Assembly (NCBI GenBank): GCA_050261415.1 | Contig: JBLNDG010000181.1 | Span: forward strand, 1-12,760 | Direction: 5' to 3' | Source of the DNA: JBLNDG01 sp050261415 | GTDB lineage: Bacteria > Bacillota > Clostridia > Lutisporales > Lutisporaceae | DNA length: 12,760 nucleotides | Position numbers and translations under genes: made by a program | Shown: piece after piece, positions 1-6,217 of the stretch | How positions within the stretch are numbered: the stretch's first letter is position 1 | Layout: every line of letters begins with the position of its first letter | The notes under the pieces: model-generated | Database searches by the model: none | Seen by the model: only the letters and a program-made list of their open reading frames with translations | Told to the model about the DNA's origin: nothing

Positions 1-1
1 G

Positions 2-406
2 AGTAATATGCTCGGCGGCGGGGTATTGGTGCAGAGGTTCGGCGATTTGGTGAAGGGCCGCAGGTCGAGTGACAGGAGAATGGAAAAAAGCTTTTTACGG
101 CCAACACTGAACGCGACTCCGGGTGATATGAGCCTTGTGATTCCGAAAAGACAGCTGGATGATATAATTGAGATGATATATGCGTTGGATAAAATTGCTC
201 CCGGAACAGCGAATGAAGATACGCTGCTTTATGGAGTCGAAGTAAAATTTTACAACTCACAGGTTGAGGTCGATAATGATCTTGAAACAAGCATAAAGGG
301 GTTATATATTCTCGGAGATAGTTCCGGTGTGACACATTCACTGTCTCAGGCATCCGCGAGCGGGGTTTATGTCGCACGTATAATCGGAAGTAGGTATAAA
401 GGCTAA
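2..406 (+). CDS. FAD-dependent oxidoreductase, COG2509-like (3' end only)
   Basis: The reading frame is open to the left edge, so this is the last ~134 codons of a longer gene; the ATG at 8 is probably internal. The sequence resembles the C-terminus of the uncharacterised NAD(P)/FAD-dependent dehydrogenases of COG2509. Visible hallmarks are the block LVQRFGDLVKGRRSS, then RPTLNATPGD, the segment DTLLYGVEVKFY, and near the end GLYILGDSSGVTHSLSQASASG. The last is the typical FAD-contacting GDxxG...QA..SG motif at the end of two-dinucleotide-binding flavoproteins. The protein is expected to be cytoplasmic; no specific substrate can be assigned. It lies 70 bp upstream of purA on the same strand with no obvious terminator between, so co-transcription is possible. 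The family call is from memory of conserved blocks, not from a search. Confidence 0.8.
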   Translation, partial: SNMLGGGVLVQRFGDLVKGRRSSDRRMEKSFLRPTLNATPGDMSLVIPKRQLDDIIEMIYALDKIAPGTANEDTLLYGVEVKFYNSQVEVDNDLETSIKGLYILGDSSGVTHSLSQASASGVYVARIIGSRYKG

Positions 407-476
407 AGTCCTTTGCTTGCTATAGAATTAAGTTGTTTTAGTAAAGTTGATAATTATTTTGAAAGAGGTGTTATAT

Positions 477-1754
477 ATGTCATCATTGGTAGTAGTAGGA
501 GCCCAGTGGGGCGATGAGGGAAAAGGCAAGATGACTGATTACCTTGCACAGAAGGCTGACGTAGTTGTCAGGTACCAGGGTGGTAATAATGCAGGGCATA
601 CAGTTGAGGTAGAGAATGAGCAATATAAATTGCAGCTTATACCTTCCGGAATATTATACCCGGATAAGTTGTGCATAATAGGAAATGGTGTTGTGCTCGA
701 TCCCGAAGCATTTCTAAATGAAGTAAAGGGTTTGGAGAGCAGAGGAATCAGTGCTGCAAACCTTAGAGTGAGCGACAGGGTTCATGTAATACTCCCGTAT
801 CATAAAAAGATTGACGAGCTTTCAGAATTCAAAAGAGGAAGCAATGATATAGGGACAACAAAAAAGGGTATTGGTCCCTGCTACATGGATAAAACCGAGA
901 GAACAGGCATCAGGGTCTGCGATTTGCTTAAGAAAGAAGTTTTCGCAGAAAAACTGGCAGTAAACCTTGAAGCTAAGAATGCATACCTAAAAAAGCTTTA
1001 TGATTTTGAAGGATATTCCTATGAGGAAGTGCTGAACAAATACCTGGATTATGCTGAGCAAATAAGACCTTATGTTGACGATACTTCCGTACTTGTTTAT
1101 AATGCCATAAAGGCTGGGAAAAAAGTTCTTTTCGAAGGTGCACAGGGCACTCTGCTGGATTTGGACTTTGGTACTTATCCTTATGTTACCTCATCACATC
1201 CGATTGCCGGCGGGGTTTGCATAGGTTCCGGAATTGGCCCGGCTTTGATTAACAAAGCAGTAGGTGTTGTTAAAGCGTACACAACAAGGGTTGGCAAAGG
1301 TCCGTTCCCGACTGAGCTATTTGATGAAACTGGAGAATTCATAAGGAAAAAGGGGAACGAATTCGGTACAGTTACAGGAAGACCGAGAAGATGCGGCTGG
1401 TTTGACGCAGTAATAGTAAGGTATGCAGTAAGGATCAGCGGCTTGACAGGTATTGCAATCACCAAGCTTGATACTCTGTCAGATATTCCAAAGATAAAGA
1501 TGTGTGTAGGCTACAAGCTTGATGGTAAAATAATAAAAGAATTCCCTGCAAGCATTGATGACCTCGCAAAATGCGAGCCTATATATGAGGAGTTTGACGG
1601 TTGGGGAGATGTAAGCCATATAACCGAATACAACAAGCTGCCTACAAACCTCCTGAGATACCTGGAAAGAATAGAAGAGCTGTGCGGAACGCACATATCA
1701 CTGCTTTCTGTTGGTCCGAAGAGAAACCAGACAATAGTAATAGATGAGTTTTAA
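477..1754 (+). CDS. purA: Adenylosuccinate synthetase
   Basis: Joins IMP and L-aspartate using GTP to give adenylosuccinate, the first committed step from IMP to AMP; cytoplasmic homodimer in the known family. At 425 aa it is close to the usual ~430. All main blocks are present: the GTP-binding loop WGDEGKGK at residues 11-18 with catalytic Asp13, QGGNNAGHT (35-42) with His41, the IMP-binding region around IGTTKKGIGPCYMDKTERTG (125-144), FEGAQGTLLD, TRVGKGPFPTE, GRPRRCGWFD, the guanine-binding TKLD, and the C-terminal SVGPKRNQT. An upstream in-frame ATG at 447 would add ten residues, but the ATG at 477 is preferred: it sits just behind AGAGGTG and gives the normal N-terminus MSSLVVVGAQWGDEG. 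The tRNA promoter begins 31 bp after the stop. The gene appears intact and ordinary. Confidence 0.98.
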   Translation: MSSLVVVGAQWGDEGKGKMTDYLAQKADVVVRYQGGNNAGHTVEVENEQYKLQLIPSGILYPDKLCIIGNGVVLDPEAFLNEVKGLESRGISAANLRVSDRVHVILPYHKKIDELSEFKRGSNDIGTTKKGIGPCYMDKTERTGIRVCDLLKKEVFAEKLAVNLEAKNAYLKKLYDFEGYSYEEVLNKYLDYAEQIRPYVDDTSVLVYNAIKAGKKVLFEGAQGTLLDLDFGTYPYVTSSHPIAGGVCIGSGIGPALINKAVGVVKAYTTRVGKGPFPTELFDETGEFIRKKGNEFGTVTGRPRRCGWFDAVIVRYAVRISGLTGIAITKLDTLSDIPKIKMCVGYKLDGKIIKEFPASIDDLAKCEPIYEEFDGWGDVSHITEYNKLPTNLLRYLERIEELCGTHISLLSVGPKRNQTIVIDEF

Positions 1755-1787
1755 CTGGAATATATTTGAAATTTATAAAATCCAGTT
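1753..1787 (+). other. Weak hairpin after purA
   Basis: AACTGGA (1753-1759) and TCCAGTT (1781-1787) are perfect inverted repeats with a 21-nt AT-rich loop. There is no T-run behind it and the right arm runs into the -35 box of the tRNA promoter. It may slow purA read-through, but it is not a standard intrinsic terminator. Confidence 0.3.
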
Positions 1788-1814
1788 GACAAAATGAGTA
1801 CAACATTGTAGAAT
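1786..1814 (+). promoter_or_regulatory. Sigma-A promoter of tRNA Lys-Glu-Val unit
   Basis: TTGACA at 1786-1791, a 17-nt spacer, and TAGAAT at 1809-1814. The -35 is perfect and the -10 is one base from consensus. The predicted start near 1821 gives a leader of about 28 nt before tRNA-Lys. Strength and placement fit a stable-RNA operon promoter. Confidence 0.88.
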
Positions 1815-1821
1815 GTATTAA

Positions 1822-1845
1822 TGTGAGCCCCAAAAAAAGCTCACA
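1822..1845 (+). other. Leader hairpin before tRNA-Lys
   Basis: TGTGAGC (1822-1828) pairs with GCTCACA (1839-1845), 7 bp, around a 10-nt loop containing seven A residues. It begins at about the predicted transcript 5' end and stops three bases before the mature tRNA, so it could cap the precursor or guide 5' processing. Its GTGAG could also pair with CTCAC in the tRNA acceptor arm. The role is not known. Confidence 0.45.
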
Positions 1846-1848
1846 GAT

Positions 1849-1924
1849 GACTCACTAGCTCAGTCGGTAGAGCACATGACTTTTAATCATGGTGTCCGGA
1901 GTTCGATTCTCCGGTGAGTCACCA
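1849..1924 (+). tRNA. tRNA-Lys (anticodon TTT)
   Basis: 76 nt including encoded CCA. The acceptor arm GACTCAC pairs with GTGAGTC, the D stem is GCTC/GAGC, the anticodon stem CATGA/TCATG encloses loop CTTTTAA with anticodon TTT at 1882-1884, and the T loop is TTCGATT. The discriminator is A1921. It reads AAA/AAG lysine codons. First gene of a three-tRNA unit. Confidence 0.98.
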
Positions 1925-1929
1925 TCCAA

Positions 1930-2004
1930 GGCCCGTTGGTCAAGCGGTCAAGACATCGCCCTTTCACGGCGGTAACGGGGGTTCGATTCCCCCACGGGTC
2001 ACCA
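1930..2004 (+). tRNA. tRNA-Glu (anticodon TTC)
   Basis: 75 nt with encoded CCA. The acceptor arm GGCCCGT pairs with ACGGGTC (one G-U pair), the anticodon loop CTTTCAC carries TTC at 1963-1965, and the T arm is GGGGGTTCGATTCCCCC. It starts 5 bp after tRNA-Lys. In many Firmicutes glutamyl-tRNA also feeds haem synthesis and the amidotransferase route to Gln-tRNA; nothing here tests that. Confidence 0.97.
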
Positions 2005-2009
2005 GTTAT

Positions 2010-2085
2010 GGGGGCATAGCTCAGCTGGGAGAGCATCTGCCTTACAAGCAGAGGGTCATAGGTTCGAGCCCTATTGTCCCCACCA
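2010..2085 (+). tRNA. tRNA-Val (anticodon TAC)
   Basis: 76 nt with encoded CCA. The acceptor arm GGGGGCA pairs with TGTCCCC (one G-U pair), the anticodon stem TCTGC/GCAGA holds loop CTTACAA with TAC at 2043-2045, and the T loop is TTCGAGC. It starts 5 bp after tRNA-Glu and is the last tRNA before the repeat-containing spacer. Confidence 0.97.
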
Positions 2086-2086
2086 A

Positions 2087-2184
2087 CTTTTTACGTAACG
2101 CAGTGGAGTAAAAAGACCGACATTCCTTAATTTACTGCGTAGCACTTGCGGAGTAAAAGATGCAGCGGAGATGCAGCATTTACT
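2087..2184 (+). repeat. Spacer with iterated GCAGYGGAG motifs and hairpins
   Basis: The spacer between the two tRNA units holds three related copies of a short motif: GCAGTGGAGTAAAAAG, then TTGCGGAGTAAAAG, then GCAGCGGAG flanked by two ATGCAGC copies (2160-2166 and 2171-2177). CTTTTTAC (2087-2094) and GTAAAAAG (2108-2115) form an 8-bp stem just after tRNA-Val. TTTACT (2131-2136) and AGTAAA (2152-2157) can form a second one. Neither stem is followed by a T-run, so the first may be a processing or weak termination structure for the Lys-Glu-Val transcript. Confidence 0.5.
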
Positions 2185-2186
2185 AA

Positions 2187-2215
2187 TTGACAACTCGAGT
2201 GATTTTGGATATAAT
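2187..2215 (+). promoter_or_regulatory. Consensus sigma-A promoter of tRNA Asp-Thr unit
   Basis: Perfect TTGACA (2187-2192), 17-nt spacer, perfect TATAAT (2210-2215). The predicted start near 2222 gives a ~22-nt leader before tRNA-Asp. An exact double-consensus promoter is uncommon even for stable RNA genes and indicates strong constitutive transcription. Confidence 0.92.
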
Positions 2216-2243
2216 ATCACTTGTCGGTTGAATGAAAAAACAT

Positions 2244-2320
2244 GGCCCAGTAGTTCAGTTGGTTAGAATGCCAGCCTGTCACGCTGGAGGTCGACGGTTC
2301 GAGCCCGTTCTGGGTCGCCA
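2244..2320 (+). tRNA. tRNA-Asp (anticodon GTC)
   Basis: 77 nt with encoded CCA. The acceptor arm GGCCCAG pairs with CTGGGTC, the anticodon stem CCAGC/GCTGG holds loop CTGTCAC with GTC at 2278-2280, and the T loop is TTCGAGC. The discriminator is G2317, as expected for Asp. It reads GAC/GAU. Confidence 0.98.
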
Positions 2321-2339
2321 TAAAATTTTATTAAAACGA

Positions 2340-2415
2340 GCTGGTGTAGCTCAGCAGGTAGAGCAGCTGACTTGTAATCAGCAGGTCGGGGGTTCGATTC
2401 CGTCCACCAGCTCCA
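2340..2415 (+). tRNA. tRNA-Thr (anticodon TGT)
   Basis: 76 nt with encoded CCA. The acceptor arm GCTGGTG pairs with CACCAGC, the D stem is GCTC/GAGC, the anticodon stem GCTGA/TCAGC holds loop CTTGTAA with TGT at 2373-2375, and the T loop is TTCGATT. The discriminator is T2412. It starts 19 bp after tRNA-Asp. Only 24 bp separate its CCA from the insertion sequence, and no convincing terminator lies between. Confidence 0.97.
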
Positions 2416-2439
2416 TTTTCTTTTTGGAGTAGAATATGC

Positions 2440-2457
2440 AAAGGGGCTGTCGCATTA
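2440..2457 (+). repeat. IS left terminal inverted repeat
   Basis: AAAGGGGCTGTCGCATTA, 17 of 18 bases matching the other end in inverted orientation. GGGCTG here can also pair with CAGCCC at 2481-2486, and CGCA with TGCG next to it, forming a terminal hairpin. Confidence 0.88.
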
Positions 2458-2567
2458 GCGGTTAAATAATCGCCAGTGCGCAGCCCACTTTTTACGCTAT
2501 TTTGTTCAATTTGTCGGGACAATTATAGGCAAAAGAACTGGATATCTTAAATTAGACGTACTTTAAT

Positions 2568-2594
2568 AAGCCTATTTGACAGAAGGCTTTTTTT
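2568..2594 (+). terminator. Intrinsic terminator inside the IS, facing the tRNA transcripts
   Basis: AAGCCT (2568-2573) and AGGCTT (2584-2589) form a 6-bp stem with a 10-nt loop, followed by a run of seven T (2588-2594). It works on the + strand, opposite to the transposase. It is the first credible terminator after tRNA-Thr and lies just past the transposase stop, so it should stop tRNA read-through before it becomes antisense to the transposase mRNA. Confidence 0.6.
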
Positions 2595-2623
2595 CGGGTT
2601 GTTGTATTTTTGGACTTTCTAAT

Positions 2624-3913
2624 TTATGCACTTTCCTTTACTTGAAAAAGGTGTGTCCCGGTTCTTTCAGACTGGATTTTGTTATGAAGCTTATTTATGT
2701 TATGTGCCATTGCTAGCAGAATGCTTTCGGCAAGTACATTCTGTTCCCCTCTGCACAAAAATCTTCTAAATTCCGTAGCTTCTTTTAATTCCCCAAAGGA
2801 ACCTTCGGCCTGTATGCTTCGGTTTACCCTGAGTTTACATCCTTCTTTACTAAGAATTCTTTCAAGATCATCTTTTCTCTGCCTGTTAAATAACTTTGAT
2901 ATTTCATAGTTTGATGGCTTGATAAAGGCTAACTGGCCATTACCTTCCAGATACACATAATTCTCTTCGCTTTCATATCCTGCGTCAGCAACGATTTTTT
3001 CGTACTTGAATTTCAGATATAATTCCATTCTTTTTAAAAACGGTATTAATGTTGTGGTATCCGTTGGATCCAACCCGACGGTTAGCCATGTGATATATTC
3101 GGAATCAACTCCATGCTGTACGTTGTAGCCGGCCTTTAGCTGACCATTACCCATGGCATCTTCCTTCATCCTCATAAATGTGGCATCGTTATCTGTTTTT
3201 GAATAACTGTTACGTTCTCCGCAAACATGGATTTTCTGTGTGTACTCTTTAAGTTTATTTAGGTATTCCTCCAGTTTTTCAATGGAACGCTGCAAAGAGG
3301 TTTTTCTTTTTCCGCATCCATATACGAACTCTATGTTTTCCTCCTGCTTCAGCGCATACAGCTTCTTACGCAGTTTTTTCACATGCTTCATTCTAACTTG
3401 GTTCTGATATACAAGCTTTATTCCATATAATTCCTCGCATTCAGAAACAAAATCAGCCAGCTTTATCAGCAATTTTGCCAAATTTTTAGTAACTGCTTTT
3501 TTCCAGACAAAAGTATATTTATTGGCACAGGCTTCAATCTTTGTGCCATCAATAAATATAGCATTTCCTGATATTTCTCCAATGTCATAAATGAAGTTCG
3601 ACATCTCTGCCATAATTCTTTCTGAACATTGGGCAAAGTGAATACTGCGAAATCTTGCAAATGTAGAATGGTCGGGTATAGGTGAATTTTCAAGGAGATA
3701 CATGAAGTTAATATCACGATGGCATGAAGTTTCCATAGCCCGTGATGAATAACTGTGATTCATGTAAGAATAGAGTACAATCTTCAGCATCCGACGTGGC
3801 GTTGCCTGATTTTCTCGTATCCGAGAATAAGTCGCATACAAATATTTTACTATAAATCCCTTACTTTTCGGAGTTCGGGATTTATTTTTTTGTACTGAAA
3901 AGGAGCTGCGCAC
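2624..3913 (-). CDS. IS1182-family transposase (DDE type), N-terminus doubtful
   Basis: DNA-strand-transfer enzyme of the insertion sequence. Conserved stretches recognised from clostridial relatives include ENQATPRRMLKIVLYSYMN, RDINFMYLLE, IPDHSTFARFR, and IDGTKIEACANKYTFVWKKA. A plausible catalytic triad is Asp122 (FIDGTK), Asp310 (VADAGYESEEN) and Glu370 (QAEGSFGELKE, followed by the family FRRFLCRG). The C-terminus, with HNINKLHNKIQ, is typical. The start is the weak point: the only early start codon is a GTG at 3911-3913, inside the right-end palindrome and without a ribosome site. The first in-frame ATG (residue 42) would remove conserved sequence. The first ~25 residues look low in information, so the 5' end may have suffered a deletion or frameshift. 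The core triad is intact; activity is uncertain. Confidence 0.85.
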   Translation of the reverse strand: MRSSFSVQKNKSRTPKSKGFIVKYLYATYSRIRENQATPRRMLKIVLYSYMNHSYSSRAMETSCHRDINFMYLLENSPIPDHSTFARFRSIHFAQCSERIMAEMSNFIYDIGEISGNAIFIDGTKIEACANKYTFVWKKAVTKNLAKLLIKLADFVSECEELYGIKLVYQNQVRMKHVKKLRKKLYALKQEENIEFVYGCGKRKTSLQRSIEKLEEYLNKLKEYTQKIHVCGERNSYSKTDNDATFMRMKEDAMGNGQLKAGYNVQHGVDSEYITWLTVGLDPTDTTTLIPFLKRMELYLKFKYEKIVADAGYESEENYVYLEGNGQLAFIKPSNYEISKLFNRQRKDDLERILSKEGCKLRVNRSIQAEGSFGELKEATEFRRFLCRGEQNVLAESILLAMAHNINKLHNKIQSERTGTHLFQVKESA

Positions 3914-3921
3914 TAATTACT

Positions 3922-3939
3922 TAGTGCGACAGCCCCTTT
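3922..3939 (-). repeat. IS right terminal inverted repeat
   Basis: On the - strand this reads AAAGGGGCTGTCGCACTA. It is the stem of a near-perfect terminal palindrome: CGCACTAA (3909-3916) pairs with TTAGTGCG (3921-3928), with GGAGCTG/CAGCCC outside it. The predicted GTG start of the transposase lies in the inner arm. Confidence 0.88.
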
Positions 3940-3946
3940 TCTTTGT

Positions 3947-4099
3947 TTAAACTGATTCATCCTTATCCTGTGATTGCTCAGATAATCCCTCGGTTTGATT
4001 ATTAGTGTCCTCATCTTCCTTCTTTCCTTGCGATTTATTGCAGTGTTTTTTTGTATAGTAATGTGACTCTTGTAGACTTAAGTCGAAAATGTTAATATG
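3947..4099 (-). pseudogene. Possible 3' remnant of a lost gene (about 50 codons)
   Basis: On the - strand a frame of 50 sense codons ends at TAA (3947-3949) and is closed upstream by TAA at 4100-4102. It contains no ATG, GTG or TTG, so it is not a gene by itself. Its last 30 residues are very hydrophilic, rich in E, D, Q, N, S and K (for example KKEDEDTNNQTEGLSEQSQD), like the disordered tail of a real protein and unlike the AT-rich noncoding DNA around it. It could be the end of a gene whose front was deleted when the neighbouring operon or the IS arrived. No family can be named, and chance is a serious alternative. Confidence 0.25.
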
Positions 4100-4106
4100 T
4101 TATACT
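4075..4106 (+). promoter_or_regulatory. Putative promoter of the kinase operon with a 10-bp palindrome
   Basis: TATACT at 4101-4106 with an upstream TG (extended -10, TGTTATACT) is the best sigma-A -10 box before the kinase gene. At the right distance upstream the -35 is poor (TTAAGT, 4078-4083), but it falls in the perfect palindrome GACTTAAGTC (4075-4084). A weak -35 overlaid by a palindrome fits a regulated promoter; the binding protein is unknown. Confidence 0.4.
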
Positions 4107-4159
4107 GTTAATATAGACTATGTAAACTATATTTCAATTAAATAAAATGGGGGATAAGG

Positions 4160-6217
4160 GTGAAGAAGATATTGCTCAAATGGATCTTTTTGACTTGCGT
4201 TTTATTCATATTTCTTTTTGGAATATATAGACTCTTTTATAGCAGTGGGGTTAACTCATTTGGTACAGGAGGACGGTATTCGGATATACTGACAGATAAG
4301 GAAAGGGAATGGATTGAAAGGGAAGGCGTATTAGTGTATTCAGCTGACAGGAATGCTCCTCCATTAAGATTTGTAGATAAATCCGACAAGCAGTATAAAG
4401 GAGTAGTAGTAGACTATATAAATTCACTTTCCTTGGAGATCGGGGTAAAAATTGAGTTGCATCCACTTTTATGGGAGGATGCTTTGGCGAGTCTTTCAAG
4501 GGGAGAGACAGATATTTGCGACATGTTTTCAAGTGAGCAAAGGGCTAAATATTATCTCTTCACAAAACCTATATATAATTTAAGAGCAGTACTTGCAGTG
4601 AGAGCTGATAATGATAATAGCATAAAAGGACTGGCAGATTTGAAGGGCAAGGTAATTGCCACCCAGAAGGGCGACTATGCAAATGAATATGTTGAAACCC
4701 ATTATCCTGATGTAAAAATGCGGTATGTTGCTGATGTATATGAGGCATTGGAATTGCTTCGGCTTGGGGTAGTATCGGCTGTTGTGGGTGATGAGCCTGT
4801 AGTTTTGTATCAAGTTGATAAAAACAATCTCAGAAATGAAATAAAAATAATAGACAAGCCTCTTTATGAGAATGAAGTTGTTTTTGCTGTGCCTAAGTCC
4901 AAACCGGAATTAGTCACAATACTGAATAAAGGAATCGACAGCTTAAACAGAAAAGGACAATTGGAAAAAATACAGCAGAAATGGTTTGGTATATCTACGC
5001 CTATAGTAACTAATCAGGTATTCAGCAGATTGAAAAATTATATTATAGCATATGCCGTACTTTTAATTTTTATTTTAATTGTCATGCTTACATGGAATCA
5101 ATCTTTGAAAAGGCAAGTCGAAGCAAGAACAAAAGAATTAGAGGATAGTCGCAATGACTTGCAGATTGTTTTTGACGGGATAACCGAATATATGATAGTT
5201 GTTGATTGCAACAACATTATTGTAAATGCAAACAATGCTTTCCTAAATTATGTTGGTCATCATAAGGATAGTGTACTGAACAAACCATGCAGTGTTTACC
5301 TGAAAGAGTTCTGTGGTGACTGTGGAAACTGTCTGATAACGGAGACATTCAAAACCTCTCTTGATTATAGAAAAGAAATATACAGCAAAAGTGAGGCATA
5401 TGAGCTTGATACTTACCCCTTGAAAGACTCTAAAGGTTTTGTCAAGAATGTTTTAATATTAATAAATAACATTACCAGTGAAAAAATAAGCAGGAATCAA
5501 ATACTGCAGTCAAATAAAATGATTGCAATAGGGCAATTGGCTGCAGGTATAGCCCATGAAATCAGAAATCCCTTAGGGATTATACGAAATCATAGCTTCC
5601 TGTTAAGGGATACAAGCTGCAATGACGAGAAAATAGAAAAATCGTTGAACTTCATTGATTCAGCAGTACAAAGGGCAAGCAAAACAATAGACAACCTGCT
5701 TAATTTTTCCCGGATTTCAGGAAACACTCAAGAATTAGTGGATATAAAAAGCTTCATAAGCAATATAATGGAGCTTCAGGGTAAATATATGCAAAAACAT
5801 GATATTACCTTTGAACTTATATGTAATGATGATTTAAAGTGTAGGATAAATCAGGAATCCTTAAAGCATATATTAATAAACCTATTCACTAATGCTGCTG
5901 ATGCAATAAATGACAGGGGGAAAATAACTGTAATAGCCAAGCTGGTCGAAGGAGGCATATATATAGAATGCAATGATACGGGCTGTGGAATAAAAAAGGA
6001 AGATCAAGAAAAAATATTCAATCCTTTTTATACAACTAAAGATCCGGGTAAGGGTACAGGGCTTGGACTTTATATAGTATACAGCGAGGTTAAAAGGCAA
6101 AATGGCGAAATTACAGTGGACAGCGATTTAAATACAGGAACCAGTTTTAAAATATTCATTCCGGTAAAAGAGGGGGCGGATATAAATGAGTCAGGCATAC
6201 AAGATATTGATAGTTGA
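4160..6217 (+). CDS. Membrane sensor histidine kinase with SBP_bac_3 sensor and Cys-rich PAS domain
   Basis: 685 aa, GTG start at 4160 with GGGGG 6 bp upstream. Order of parts: a hydrophobic N-terminal helix (~9-27); an extracytoplasmic domain like family-3 amino-acid-binding proteins (~53-277, with PLRFVDKSDKQYKGVVVDY and FTKPIY); a second membrane helix (~294-311); a short charged linker (~313-335); a PAS domain (~335-440); and a HisKA/HATPase_c core. The H-box is AAGIAHEIRNPLG with His466, the N-box LINLFTNAADA (Asn578), the G boxes DTGCGI and GTGLGL, and the F box FNPFYTTKD. In the sensor domain Arg128 (SSEQRAK) and Asp211 (VVGDEP) match the positions that bind the carboxylate and amino groups of ligands in HisJ-like proteins, suggesting an amino-acid ligand. 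The PAS domain has four cysteines (377, 385, 388, 391). The gene overlaps the regulator gene by 32 bp, so they are a cognate pair. Confidence 0.93.
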   Translation: MKKILLKWIFLTCVLFIFLFGIYRLFYSSGVNSFGTGGRYSDILTDKEREWIEREGVLVYSADRNAPPLRFVDKSDKQYKGVVVDYINSLSLEIGVKIELHPLLWEDALASLSRGETDICDMFSSEQRAKYYLFTKPIYNLRAVLAVRADNDNSIKGLADLKGKVIATQKGDYANEYVETHYPDVKMRYVADVYEALELLRLGVVSAVVGDEPVVLYQVDKNNLRNEIKIIDKPLYENEVVFAVPKSKPELVTILNKGIDSLNRKGQLEKIQQKWFGISTPIVTNQVFSRLKNYIIAYAVLLIFILIVMLTWNQSLKRQVEARTKELEDSRNDLQIVFDGITEYMIVVDCNNIIVNANNAFLNYVGHHKDSVLNKPCSVYLKEFCGDCGNCLITETFKTSLDYRKEIYSKSEAYELDTYPLKDSKGFVKNVLILINNITSEKISRNQILQSNKMIAIGQLAAGIAHEIRNPLGIIRNHSFLLRDTSCNDEKIEKSLNFIDSAVQRASKTIDNLLNFSRISGNTQELVDIKSFISNIMELQGKYMQKHDITFELICNDDLKCRINQESLKHILINLFTNAADAINDRGKITVIAKLVEGGIYIECNDTGCGIKKEDQEKIFNPFYTTKDPGKGTGLGLYIVYSEVKRQNGEITVDSDLNTGTSFKIFIPVKEGADINESGIQDIDS

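Larger units (their letters stand above)
2440..3939 (-). mobile_element. IS1182-like insertion sequence (~1.5 kb)
   Basis: Bounded by terminal inverted repeats that match over 18 bp with one mismatch: AAAGGGGCTGTCGCATTA on the left and, read inward on the opposite strand, AAAGGGGCTGTCGCACTA on the right. A second conserved block, AGTGCGCAGC, lies further in at both ends, so each end is itself an imperfect palindrome that can fold into a hairpin. One transposase gene fills the interior on the - strand. No clear target duplication is visible beside the repeats (TATGC on the left, TCTTT on the right). The exact outer base is uncertain because the A/T-rich edges are ambiguous. Family assignment rests on the transposase and the GGGGCTGTCGCA end. 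Confidence 0.88.

Noticed and set aside
407..476. Possible riboswitch before purA
   Set aside because: Only 70 bp and no paired structure or purine-aptamer core visible; only an ordinary ribosome site is seen.
1753..1787. Intrinsic terminator of purA
   Set aside because: 21-nt loop, no T-run, and overlap with the tRNA promoter; kept only as a weak hairpin.
1914..2111. Open frame of 65 codons across tRNA-Glu and tRNA-Val
   Set aside because: It is a translation of tRNA genes, a well-known source of false small proteins; the tRNA structures explain the DNA.
2087..2184. CRISPR-like array
   Set aside because: The repeats are short, degenerate and unevenly spaced, and no cas genes are present.
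2232..2432. Open frame of 66 codons across tRNA-Asp and tRNA-Thr (and a - strand frame 2331-2522)
   Set aside because: Again tRNA sequence read as protein, no ribosome site, no family likeness.
2511..2522. TTGTC-GG-GACAA palindrome inside the IS
   Set aside because: Short, close to expectation for AT-rich DNA, and inside the noncoding end of the element with no partner site.
2430..3950. Target-site duplication flanking the IS
   Set aside because: Flanks TATGC and TCTTT do not match; AAA/TTT symmetry belongs to the inverted repeats rather than to a direct duplication.
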